This document shows, piece after piece, positions 1-8,255 of a stretch of 24,039 nt of DNA (the stretch's first letter is position 1; each line of letters starts with the position of its first letter). The position numbers and the translations under genes were made by a program. Below the pieces are notes generated by a model. That model made no database searches. It was given only the letters and a program-made list of their open reading frames with translations, and was not told where the DNA came from. This DNA comes from Isotricha intestinalis. Its lineage: Eukaryota; Ciliophora; Litostomatea; Vestibuliferida; Isotrichidae. The stretch is from NCBI GenBank assembly GCA_023807065.1, contig JAJJLU010003928.1:1-24039 (forward strand), read 5' to 3'.

Positions 1-550
1 CCCACTATTATTAATTAATAATATTATCTTAGTTTCTATAATTAATTAATAATATTATCTTAGTTTCTATAATTAATTAATAATATTATCTTACCCACTA
101 TAATTAATTAATAATATTATATTACTCTCTATAATTAATTTATAATATTATTTTATTGGCTATTATTTATTTTATATTTATTTTACTTTCTTAAATTATT
201 TTATTATATTACATACTATTTTTATCAATATTTTTTTACTTTCTGTTCATAATATAAAATTATACTCCCTTTTCTTTTTATTTCTTTAATTTACTTCATA
301 TTATTTTTTTATTAAATATTTACAAACTATATTTATTCATATATATTTACTTGCTATTTTCAATTATTTAATTTTTTACATACTATTATTTAATAATATA
401 TTCATTTACATGCTATTTTTAAATATAAATATTTAACACACTATTTTTATTTTTATCTTACATTCTAAAATAATATAATCAATTATACTTTCTATAAATT
501 AATAAATAATTATTACGCACTAAATTATATCATATTAAACTTACTCTAAA
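1..550 (-). repeat. Left AT-rich tandem-repeat array, inverted relative to the right array
   Basis: Degenerate tandem repeats run from the window edge to about 550. The first copies are nearly perfect with a 31-bp period (TCTATAA at 35 and again at 66). Later copies keep the pattern TTAC-NNN-CTAT followed by an AT-only stretch. This is the reverse complement of the unit in the array at 4905-6975 (ATAG-NNN-GTAA), so the two arrays face each other across the protease and phage remnants. The left end lies outside the window, so the array's full length and any target-site duplication cannot be seen. Confidence 0.8.
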
Positions 551-564
551 ATATTTTATTCATT

Positions 565-1249
565 TTACCTTAATTCCCATTTACCTATATCTTGTAATAT
601 CTTTTTGTTTATATCTTCTATAATATATTTCATTGAAGTTCCAAGATTTAATCTATTCTTAGAAGATCCTCTGTGAATTCCAATTATTTTATGATCTCTT
701 AACAAAAAAATAATTGGAGAACCAGAAGAACCTCCGGAAGTTCTTACTGAATGTTGTATTTGCTCTTTTTCAATTTTTTTAAATGACCAGCTTTAAGAGT
801 TAAAGGACCATTTGGATATTGCATTATACAAATATCTTCATTTAAATAGTTGTCATTATTTTCAATTTCAATTTCATAAAAATCTTCAATTTTATCATCA
901 TTAAATATTTGAATAAAAGTATAATCTAATTAAGAATTAGTGTGACAAAATCTTTCATCTGTTATTTCAATTTTTTTTAATTTTTTTTATATGCACATCT
1001 GATTATATTTCCAACTTGTATTGACTCATTATTTAATATATGATTATTAGTAAATAACATTTTAATTTTTTTATTTTCAAAAGGAATCTCACAAAAAAAT
1101 CCAGAACCATTGGCATTCTCAGTTATTATTTTACATGTTGCTAATTTTCCTTTTTCAAATAATTCTGTTTCTGTTTCTTTATCAATTTCTAAATTATCAC
1201 TACAATCTCTTTCTAATTCAATTGTTTCAGATTTATTACCAATATCCAT
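565..1249 (-). pseudogene. Broken trypsin-like (chymotrypsin-fold) serine protease gene
   Basis: The start at 1249 opens a 90-codon frame; the similarity then continues through two frame changes to a TAA at 565-567. The catalytic triad is recognisable: His in FTNNHIL, Asp in LDYTFIQIF, Ser in GGSSGSP. A frame change falls in the A-runs near 970-990, an in-frame TAA lies near 930 just before LDYT, and a second frame change lies in the A7 run near 775. No signal peptide is visible, so an intracellular trypsin-like peptidase of the kind found in expanded protist or fungal families is the likeliest parent. It lies between the two inverted repeat arrays and shows the same decay as the phage genes beside it. 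A function for the present locus is unlikely. Confidence 0.72.
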
Positions 1250-1613
1250 TTTTATTTTTGTATATAAATAAAATTTTACATAAAAACAATTTATATAAAT
1301 GAGGTTTATTGTTAAATCAACAATAACAACGAAATATTTTATTCTTTATAACAAATATGAATGATACTTTAATGATTTATCATAAAATTTTTAATAATAA
1401 TAATTCAAATGAAAATTAATATTTGATATTAATGAACAAAACAAAATAAAAAATAATTTATAAAAAATTTTTTTTTCTTAATCTTTTTGAATTAACCAAA
1501 TATTTTTCTTTTAGTGATAATTAAGTATATCCAAAAAATAAAATTTTTGACTTTTAATAAATTATTTTTTTTTAATTTTATAATTAATTTATTTTAAATA
1601 TAAATATTTTAAG
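1250..1613. other. AT-rich spacer, no gene seen
   Basis: No coding stretch on either strand. The only structure noticed is a perfect 8-bp inverted repeat, 1306-1313 against 1319-1326 with a 5-nt loop, about 60 bp upstream of the protease start. At this base composition it may be chance. Confidence 0.5.
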
Positions 1614-1637
1614 TTAAGTTGAATTTGTTTTACGCAA
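1614..1637 (-). pseudogene. Stub of a fifth phage gene, cut off after seven codons
   Basis: A TTG at 1637-1635 stands 7 nt downstream of a strong Shine-Dalgarno-like AGAGGTGGG and opens a frame of seven codons ending in TAA at 1614-1616. Beyond this point the sequence becomes extremely AT-rich and loses all coding character. I infer that the next gene of the phage cassette began here and that the phage/host junction falls at about 1610-1620. The product cannot be identified. Confidence 0.4.
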
Positions 1638-1644
1638 CTAATAT

Positions 1645-1653
1645 CCCACCTCT
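1645..1653 (-). promoter_or_regulatory. Shine-Dalgarno-like site before the truncated fifth phage gene
   Basis: Minus-strand AGAGGTGGG, among the most purine/G-rich 9-mers in the left third, lies 7 nt from a TTG start. Position and sequence are those of a bacterial ribosome binding site; it has no role in a eukaryotic nucleus. Confidence 0.5.
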
Positions 1654-1695
1654 ATACACACATTAAATAAATTAATTTTATTATTGAATTTTTTG

Positions 1696-2549
1696 TTATA
1701 TAATACATATTTGTTTTTGAAACTCTTGTTGGTATGATGTTCCATCAATTTTTCCATTAGAACTTATTGAAATATTTGCAACATTATCTGTTAAATCAAT
1801 ATTTATTGTATTATAAATATTAAATAAATCTTTATCATTAATACGTAAATTTAAATTAAATTTTATATCTGAACCAAGTTTTGGAATTGTAACAGCACCA
1901 TCAGAAATTCCTGTTGATTAATATATGTTCCTCCTGCTCTTCTATTTATGCCATCTTAATAATACCATTTTCTATCGGTAGTATTAACATAAATTCTTGA
2001 TATTTTTGTCATTCCTTCTATTGATGATGCAACTAAAAGAGCATCACTTGTTAAATCTTGAATTTCAGCTGACATATTTGATAAAGCAGTATTTGTTGAA
2101 TTTTGTAAATTTGTAATTAATTGGTTTTGTGTTGCAATAGAATTATTTGTTTGTGTTTTAAAATTTTTAATTACCTCATTTTGTGCATCGATTGTTATTT
2201 GAATATATGCACCAATTAATTTCAAGTATACCTTTGTCTGTTATTTGATCAAATTTATTGTTGATATCTTCTTGAACATCTAAAGTTTTAATATAATCAT
2301 CACAATATTGATTTATTTCAACACAAAATTGTTGAACCTCTGCCAATCCATCAGCATTATTATTTAATGCAGGTGTAACAACATTTTGTAAATAATCACG
2401 TAATGCACACAATGTTTCATAATATACAATGATTCATCAAATGCAAGTGGTATAGCTTTATATATATAATTTGTAAATATGCCTGATGGCATTTTGGTTT
2501 TAATTAGTTCGATTGATGGATTGTCAGGCATTAGGGGTTGAAATCTCAT
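1696..2549 (-). pseudogene. Phage appendage/baseplate-type structural protein, frameshifted
   Basis: Starts at ATG 2549 (MRFQPLMPDNPS) behind a Shine-Dalgarno-like AAGAAAGGAA and ends at TAA 1696-1698. The N-terminal block with FTNYIYKAIPLAFDESL, then YYETLCALRDYLQNVV and NNNADGLAEVQQ, is typical of N-terminal domains of tail appendage/baseplate proteins in podophages and siphophages of Firmicutes. A helical middle follows (residues ~110-190), then a short motif with KWYY-x-DG, GGTY and STGISDGA, as in baseplate upper proteins. I see four breaks: a 2-nt insertion near 2430, a 1-nt shift near 2225, an in-frame TAA at 1956-1958 inside the WYY-x-DG motif, and a shift near 1917. By position it corresponds to the phi29 gp12 slot, but I see no pectate-lyase-like repeat, so the exact family is open. 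Confidence 0.75.
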
Positions 2550-2559
2550 AATTTTTAAA

Positions 2560-2569
2560 TTCCTTTCTT
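2560..2569 (-). promoter_or_regulatory. Shine-Dalgarno-like site before the appendage/baseplate gene
   Basis: Minus-strand AAGAAAGGAA ends about 10 nt before the ATG at 2549, directly after the lower-collar stop codon at 2570-2572. Its location supports the start chosen for the next gene and a bacterial origin. Confidence 0.6.
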
Positions 2570-3096
2570 TTAATAAATTTGCATAAATAAATCAGATAGA
2601 TCATTAAATCAATATTTAAAAAATTATTATAAATATCTTTTAAAATTTCGACACTATATTTTTGACCATTTGAACCAATAATTGTTTTTAAATATTGGTT
2701 TGTGCCTGTATTTGATTGTCAATATCTGTTTGACTAATTTGTCCCTGTGGTGAATCTTGGAATAAATTTTTACCATTTGATTCACTTGATGATGTACTTG
2801 ATGTTTCTGTTATGTTTGAACCTTCTAAACTTTGGGTTAAATTAACATTTGCAATTAATAAATTTTTATTTAAAATTTCCTTTTGTGCTAAATAGAGCGC
2901 ATTATATTTTGCCATGATTTCATTCAAGTTTGATTTAAATAATGTCTAATTAATGATGTTGTTTCAAATCCAATTTCATTTTTATAATAATGATTTAAAA
3001 TATTATTATTTAATGTATAACGATAATTTTCATCAAATATTGGAAATCAAAATTAATATCTATCAGATTCTTAATTGTTATTGTGTATTTGCTCAT
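2570..3096 (-). pseudogene. Phage lower collar protein (phi29 gp11-like), frameshifted
   Basis: The ATG at 3096 (MSKYTITIKNLIDINFDF) overlaps the end of the portal gene by 26 nt. The diagnostic block follows: FPIFDENYRYTLNNN, HYYKNEIGFETTSLIRHYL, NEIMAKYNALYLAQ. Next comes a Ser/Thr-rich stretch, the lower-collar motif NLFQDSPQGQ, and a C-terminal part with YLKTIIGSNGQKYS and SDLFMQIY before TAA 2570-2572. In phi29-type virions this protein forms the tube below the portal, through which DNA leaves the head. Frame changes occur near 3047, near 2930, near 2695 and near 2600, so no full-length product is possible. Length (~175 codons) is shorter than phi29 gp11 but in the range of compact relatives. 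Confidence 0.82.
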
Positions 3097-3978
3097 TTTC
3101 ATCACCATCCTTTTCATCAAATAAATTAATATTTGTAAAATCTATTAAATCAATAACATCTTTATTAAGTTCAATTTCAATATCAAGACCAAATTTTTCA
3201 TTTATTTGTTCACTTGCATATTTTCTTGTTTTATACCTACAATTAAATAATAATTAACCAATTGATCATTAGATTCAACCTCATTTATAATTAAACTTTC
3301 TTTTTTATCCATATTTGCATTATTAATTCCAAGCATTGTTAAACATTCATTAAACACTTGGTATTTATATAAATCTAAATCATTTAATATTAGAGGTGCA
3401 TCTGTTTTTAATACATTTAATTTATTTGAAATATCAAATTGTTTATTACCAAAAAACACAGGTGTATTTCCGCTACATTGCATATAAATATTTTTTAACT
3501 TCAAAATCGTTTTTGCCTCACCTTCAATTAGTATCAGTGTTTTTTGCTATTGAATGTTAACATCTGTGCATCTTTCTATCTCATATAAGTGATTACAAAA
3601 TAACGTTATTGATTCAATTGTTGGTTTTAGTATCCCACCACTCATTATATAAACAATATCATCAAAATTATATGTTTTATTGTAACCAATTGTCCATGCC
3701 ATAACCTTAACAGATAAATTATAAACATTTAATTTATCTGATGGATTATTTTTTAATGCTAAATAACCAAGTTTTTTATCTTTTACAAAACATGAACGTC
3801 CTTGTTCATATAAAGATTGTTCTAAAAATTTAGATGAGCCATCACCTGTATATTTATCAAGGTTTTTCCAAGTAAAAAGCGATGTTGCCAACATTCTAAA
3901 TCTATCGAGATAATAATCAATCATTGTATAATCATTCAACAATGCTGTTAGTTCAAATTGCTCAATTTTTCTTTTCAT
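3071..3978 (-). pseudogene. Phage upper collar/portal (connector) protein, phi29 gp10-like, broken
   Basis: Runs from ATG 3978 to TAA 3071-3073, about 300 codons, close to the size of phi29 gp10. Landmarks in order: YYLDRFRMLATSLFTWKNL, FLEQSLYEQG and the VNIQ-x-QKTLILI segment. After these come GNTPVFF, LNVLKTDAPLI, the strongly conserved MLGINNANMDKKES followed by NEVESNDQ, and a C-terminal helix with SEQINEKFGLDIEIEL. Portal proteins form the dodecameric vertex ring through which genomic DNA is packaged. Only two lesions are visible: an in-frame TAG at 3547-3549 and a 1-nt shift near 3240. It is therefore the best preserved gene of the cassette. It starts 11 nt after the gp9 stop and overlaps the gp11 start, a packing expected for a phage. 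Confidence 0.88.
3105..3114 (-). promoter_or_regulatory. Shine-Dalgarno-like site before the lower collar gene
   Basis: Minus-strand AAAAGGATGG lies inside the 3' end of the portal gene, about 8 nt before the lower-collar ATG at 3096. It decides that start and fits translational coupling in a bacterium. Confidence 0.55.
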
Positions 3979-3989
3979 GTTTTTACTTT

Positions 3990-4820
3990 CTATGTGACAA
4001 TATTATTTGAATTCCTATAATTATATATAGTTGATGGATTATGCCATAATGTTACACCACTGTCAAACATTATTTTAATAATTTTTAAATCCATTTGTGG
4101 AATATCGCCTTCAAAATTGAAATTAATAGTTTTTACATAATTCCAATTTCTTCTACCTGTGATGTTAGGTATTTTAACTCTGTTTATTTTATAACCAAAC
4201 ATGAAAAATATTTGTCTATAACACGTGTGTGTTCAGCTTTAATTGACATATTATAAAAATAAAATCCGTTTTTCTTATCTGCAAAATTAAAATCACCGCC
4301 ATTTACATTTCCATGTGTTGAATTTGGTTGTGGCTATATTTATATAAGAGATGCTGCACCTGATGTCATCATTCCAAGACCACCTGCAATTGTTAATCCT
4401 GATGATGCAATACCTAATCCAATATTAACCCTATTTTATGTTAACCAATTTTTATATTTATCTGTTATCCAATTTAATGTTGGAAATTTACCTTCAATAT
4501 TTCCTTCTTCTTCATTTAAATTTATGCCATCATAATCATATGGTAAACATTTAATTGATGCACCAACAACAGGAACAATTTTAATTAAAAATTATAATTT
4601 GATAATGTATGTCATTCATAATGTAAAATGTTTGATGTTCCTTATTATTTGAAATAAGTAAATAATTATATAGAAATGTTAATAATTTTTTATTAATAGG
4701 TATATAACCATTTATTTGTGATGATTTATTAAATGAAAAATCTTGTGAATTTGGTGTTGTCTGTCCGTGGATAAAGCATTGATCTTGTCACCTGGTGGAT
4801 ATGCCTACTCCTTTGTGAGG
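3990..4820 (-). pseudogene. Phage tail-knob protein (phi29 gp9-like), C-terminal part only, broken
   Basis: About 275 codons resembling the C-terminal part of gp9-type distal tail proteins (usually around 600 residues). Landmarks: TTPNSQDFSFN, GYIPINKKLLTFLYNYLL, KIVPVVGASIKCLPYDYDGI, KFPTLNWITDKYKNWLT, a Gly/Ala/Ser-rich pore-loop-like segment (VNIGLGIASSGLTIAGG), GGDFNFADKKNGFYFYNMSI, MFGYKINRVKIPN and GVTLWHNP. The N-terminal half is missing at the right boundary. In-frame stops are TAA at 4436-4438, TAA at 4340-4342 and TAG at 4334-4336; frame changes lie near 4590 and near 4205. In phi29 gp9 forms the hexameric tail knob whose loops penetrate the membrane. Confidence 0.87.
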
Positions 4821-4904
4821 ATGTTAATAAGAAAATAATATTTTATTAATTAAAAATTAAAGAAAAACAAAAAATAATATATTAAATAGAACAATATAAA
4901 TGTC

Positions 4905-6975
4905 AGAAGTAAAATAATATAATAATTATAAATAGAAAGTAAAATAATTATAATAATTATAAATAGTATGTAAAATAATATAATAATAATAAATAGTGTG
5001 TAATAAAATGTAATAATTATAAATAGTATGTAAAATAATATATAAATTATAAATAGAAAGTAAAATAATATAATAATAATAAATAGTGTGTAATATAATA
5101 TAAAATAATAAATATTAATAGGGAGTTAAATAATATAGTAATTGTAAATAGGGAGTAAAAAATAGAAAAATAATATATAGGAAGTAAAATAATAATAATT
5201 GTAAATAGTTAGTAAAAAATATAATAATTAGAAATAGAAAGTAAAATAATATAATAATTAGAAATAGAAAGTAAAATAATATAATAATTAGAAATAGCCT
5301 GTGAAATAATATAATAATTATAAATAGTTTGTATAATAATATAATAATTAGAGATAGGTTGTAAAATATAATAATAAGTATAAATAGTCAGTAAAATAAG
5401 AAAAATTATAAATAGAAAGTAAAACAATATAATAATTTTTAATAGTTTGTAAAATAATAGAACAATCATAAATAGAAAGTAAAATAATATAATAATTTTT
5501 AATAGTTTGTAAAATAATAGAATAATTATAAATAGTTAGTAATATATATAATAATTATAAATAGGAGGTAAAATAATATAATAATTATAAATAGTGTGTA
5601 AATAATATAATAATTAGAAATAGGATGTAAAAAGATATACTTATTATTAATAGAAAGTAAAATAAAAAAATAATTATATAAAGTGTGTAAAATAATATAA
5701 TAATCATAATAGAATGTAAAATAATATAATAATTATAAAAAGGTTGTGAAATAATATAATAATTAAAAATAGGGTGTAAATAATTTAATAATTATAAATA
5801 GTTTGTAAAATAATATAATAATTATAAATAGGTTGTAAAATAAAATAATAATAATAAATAGGAAGTAAAATAACATAATAATTATAAAAAGTGGGTAAAA
5901 AAATAATAATTATAAATAGAAAGTAAAATAAATTTAATAATAGAAAATAGTGTGTAAAATAATCTAATAATTATAATTAGTCTGTAATATTAAATAATAA
6001 TTATAAATAGAAAGTAAAATAATATAATAATTAGAAATAGTGTGTAAAATAATATAATAATCATAATCAGTCTGTAATATTAAATAATAATTATAAATAG
6101 GAAGTAAATAATATAATTTTTATAAATAGGTTGTAAAATAATATAATATTCACAATAGAATGTAAAATAATACAATAATTATAAATAGTTTGTAAAATAA
6201 TATAATAATTATAAATAGACTGCAAAATAATATAATAATATACAATATAGTTTGTAAAAAAATAAAATAATTATAAATAGTATGTAATATTATATAATTA
6301 TTATATAAAGGGTGTAAAAAATATATAATTATAAATAGGATGTAAAAAATATAATAATTATAAATAGAAAGTAAATATAATATAATAATTATAAATAGCG
6401 AGTAATATAATATAATAATAATAAAAAGCCTGTAAAATAATATATTATCATGAACAGACTGTAAAAATAATTTAATAATTATACATAGGTTGTAAAATAA
6501 TATAATAATTATAAATAGCCTGTAAAAATAATATAATAATTATAAATAGAAAGTAAAACAATATATTTCATATGATAGTATGTAAAATAAAATAATAATT
6601 ATAAATAGTATGTAAAATAATATATTTCTTATAAATAGTGTGTAAAATAATATAAAAATTATAAATATAGTTTGTAAAATAATATAATAATTATAAATTG
6701 CATGTAATTATTATATAATTATTATATATAGTGTGTAATATTATTAAATGATTATAAATAGGGAGTAAAATAATATAATAATTATAAATAGAAAGTAAAA
6801 TAATATAATAATTATGAATAGTTTGTAAATAATCTAATAATATAATAATAATAAATAGATTGTAAAATAATAATATAATTATAAATAGTATGTAAAATAA
6901 TATTATAATTATAAATAGTGATTAAAATAATATTATAATTAGAAATAGTCTGTAAAATAATATTATAATTTTACA
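4905..6975 (+). repeat. Right AT-rich array of ~30-bp units with a variable triplet
   Basis: Roughly 2.07 kb, near 69 units. Consensus: AATAG-NNN-G then TAAAATAATATAATAATTATA. Exact 30-bp spacing can be read at 5231, 5261 and 5291. The AT-only part varies little apart from small indels, while NNN changes from unit to unit (AAA, TTT, TGT, TAT, GTT, CCT, GGA, TCT, ACT and others). Higher-order blocks exist: a two-unit (60-bp) block at 5411-5470 recurs at 5471-5530, and a three-unit pattern with TCTGTAATATTAAATAATAA at 5981 recurs at 6071. No gene is present; open frames across it only reflect a period divisible by three. Confidence 0.9.
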
Positions 6976-7499
6976 TATTAAGCAATTAAATTTAATGAAA
7001 CCTCTCTTCTATTTAATCAATATCTAACCTTTAAATAAACTAAAACTACTATTATATGTTTTTTTATTTAATATTAATTTATATACATTAAGTAAAAGAA
7101 TAATTAATATCTGGTTTAATAATATATTATTAATATTTAATTTCAATTTTAAAAATAAAAATAAAAATAATGTAAATAAAATCCTAATAAGTCATTAAAA
7201 TATAAATACTTTAAAACTAAATTTTGAAAAATTAATCTTGATTGTATGAATAAGGATAAAATATAAAATAACTTTCATTGAAATCACAAAACTCCAAATA
7301 AATCATAGAAAATTTATATAAAAATGAAAATAAAAAAATAATTTAATATATTTATAGTCAAAAACCCATATTTAGTTATAAAATCATCTAATAAATATTT
7401 AATATAATATTTTGTTTTACTGATTATCTATTAAAAAATAGTGAAATGTAATAGATAAACATTAATTCCAAAATTTTTTCTTTTCATATTTTATATATA
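6976..7499. other. AT-rich intergenic DNA, no gene seen
   Basis: Neither strand shows coding-like sequence or a recognisable motif. It separates the repeat array from the decayed coding region to the right. Confidence 0.5.
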
Positions 7500-8255
7500 T
7501 TAAAAATAAATCCTTTACTTTTAAAACTATAATCAAATTTAATTCCATCTTTAAATCTTATTTTATATTTACTTAAAATCTCATAAAAGTTTAAAACTTC
7601 CAAAACAATATTCCATTCATTTTTAGCACATGAAATTAAAATATTTGAATAAAGAGAATAAATACCTCAATAATAGTTTAAGAAATATTATCTTTATGTA
7701 ATAAAAGTTTTATATGATGAGCAAATAGTTGAAAAATAAATATTTCAACGAATAAAACTTTATTATTAATAGAATAATTCAATAAAGGAATAAAAGATGA
7801 TATAGAAACTGATAGTGAAGATGATATTAATAATAATATTGATTTTAATACTTTGGATGATATAGAAAGAGAAAATTTATATTTAATATATATATTTAAA
7901 TCAAATTAGATAAAATCTCAAAATCAGAAAAAGAAAGATAATAAAAATCCAGAACAAAAAAATAAAAGGATTAAAAGTAGGATTTAAATTCAATAATTAT
8001 TTCCAATAAATTCATAAAATTCTTGTCCGCTTCTTAAAAAAAGAATTTTTTCTTGTATAATATCATAATTTAAAGTAATTTGTTTATTTAAAACAAATAA
8101 ATTCAAAGTTTCTTCAAAATCTTGATAATGTTCTCTAATTGAAATAAAATGAGATTTATGAACTGGTTTATTAAATATCTCTTCATATATTATTGTACTT
8201 ATTGTTAATTGATAAATTGAATTTTTAAACTTTTTATTACCAACAATGTATTTTT
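7500..8255 (-). pseudogene. Decayed protein-coding region of unknown family, minus strand
   Basis: The minus strand holds successive coding-like stretches interrupted by stops and frame changes. One frame from about 8255 to TGA at 7990-7992 contains QLTISTIIYEEIFNKPVHKS, REHYQDFEETLNLFVLNKQI and FLRSGQEFYEFIGNNY. A second, about 7860-7690, contains FIPLLNYSINNKVLFVEIFI then AHHIKLLLHKDNIS before a TAA. A third, about 7660-7500, contains ISCAKNEWNIVLEVLNFYEI. The helix-rich pattern recalls the non-ankyrin N-terminal regions of protist ankyrin proteins, but this is a weak impression. The plus strand at 7790-7900 is also open and acidic, so its strand is less certain. Confidence 0.35.

Larger units (their letters stand above)
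1614..4825 (-). mobile_element. Fragment of a phi29-like podophage structural gene cassette, decayed
   Basis: Four adjacent minus-strand genes match phi29-type phage structural proteins in the canonical order: tail knob (gp9), upper collar/portal (gp10), lower collar (gp11), then an appendage/baseplate-type gene. The fragment begins in mid-gp9 at the right (about 4825) and stops a few codons into a fifth gene at the left (about 1614). Genes are tightly packed or overlapping and keep Shine-Dalgarno-like sequences, as in a bacterial virus. Base composition is slightly richer in G+C than the flanks. No polymerase, terminal protein, packaging ATPase, lysis or integrase gene is present, so this is a fragment and not a prophage able to excise. 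Host genes further right are intact, which argues that the breaks are real decay. Confidence 0.85.

Noticed and set aside
1..550. Telomere or chromosome end
   Set aside because: Units are 31 bp and degenerate, in opposite orientation to the right array, with no short G-rich telomeric motif.
1306..1326. Perfect 8-bp hairpin upstream of the protease remnant as a terminator or element end
   Set aside because: No T-run or partner copy, and such AT hairpins are expected by chance at this composition.
3075..3257. 60-codon open frame on plus in the phage cassette
   Set aside because: Ser/Ile/Leu-rich shadow of the portal and lower-collar genes on the other strand.
3976..3992. TAGAAAGTAAAA at the gp9/gp10 junction equals a 12-mer of the satellite unit
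   Set aside because: It spans the gp9 stop and the leader of gp10, as expected of phage sequence, and the 12-mer is AT-rich enough to recur by chance.
1614..4825. Functional prophage or domesticated gene-transfer particle
   Set aside because: No capsid, packaging ATPase, replication, lysis or integration genes, and each structural gene carries frame changes or stops.
5209..5469. Open frame of 86 codons on minus within the satellite
   Set aside because: It translates to a ten-residue periodic Tyr/Ile/Ser/Asn string that follows from a 30-bp period; not a gene.
4905..6975. CRISPR array
   Set aside because: Regular ~30-bp repeats are present, but there are no unique spacers: the 'spacer' would be three bases, and the rest is a degenerate AT satellite.
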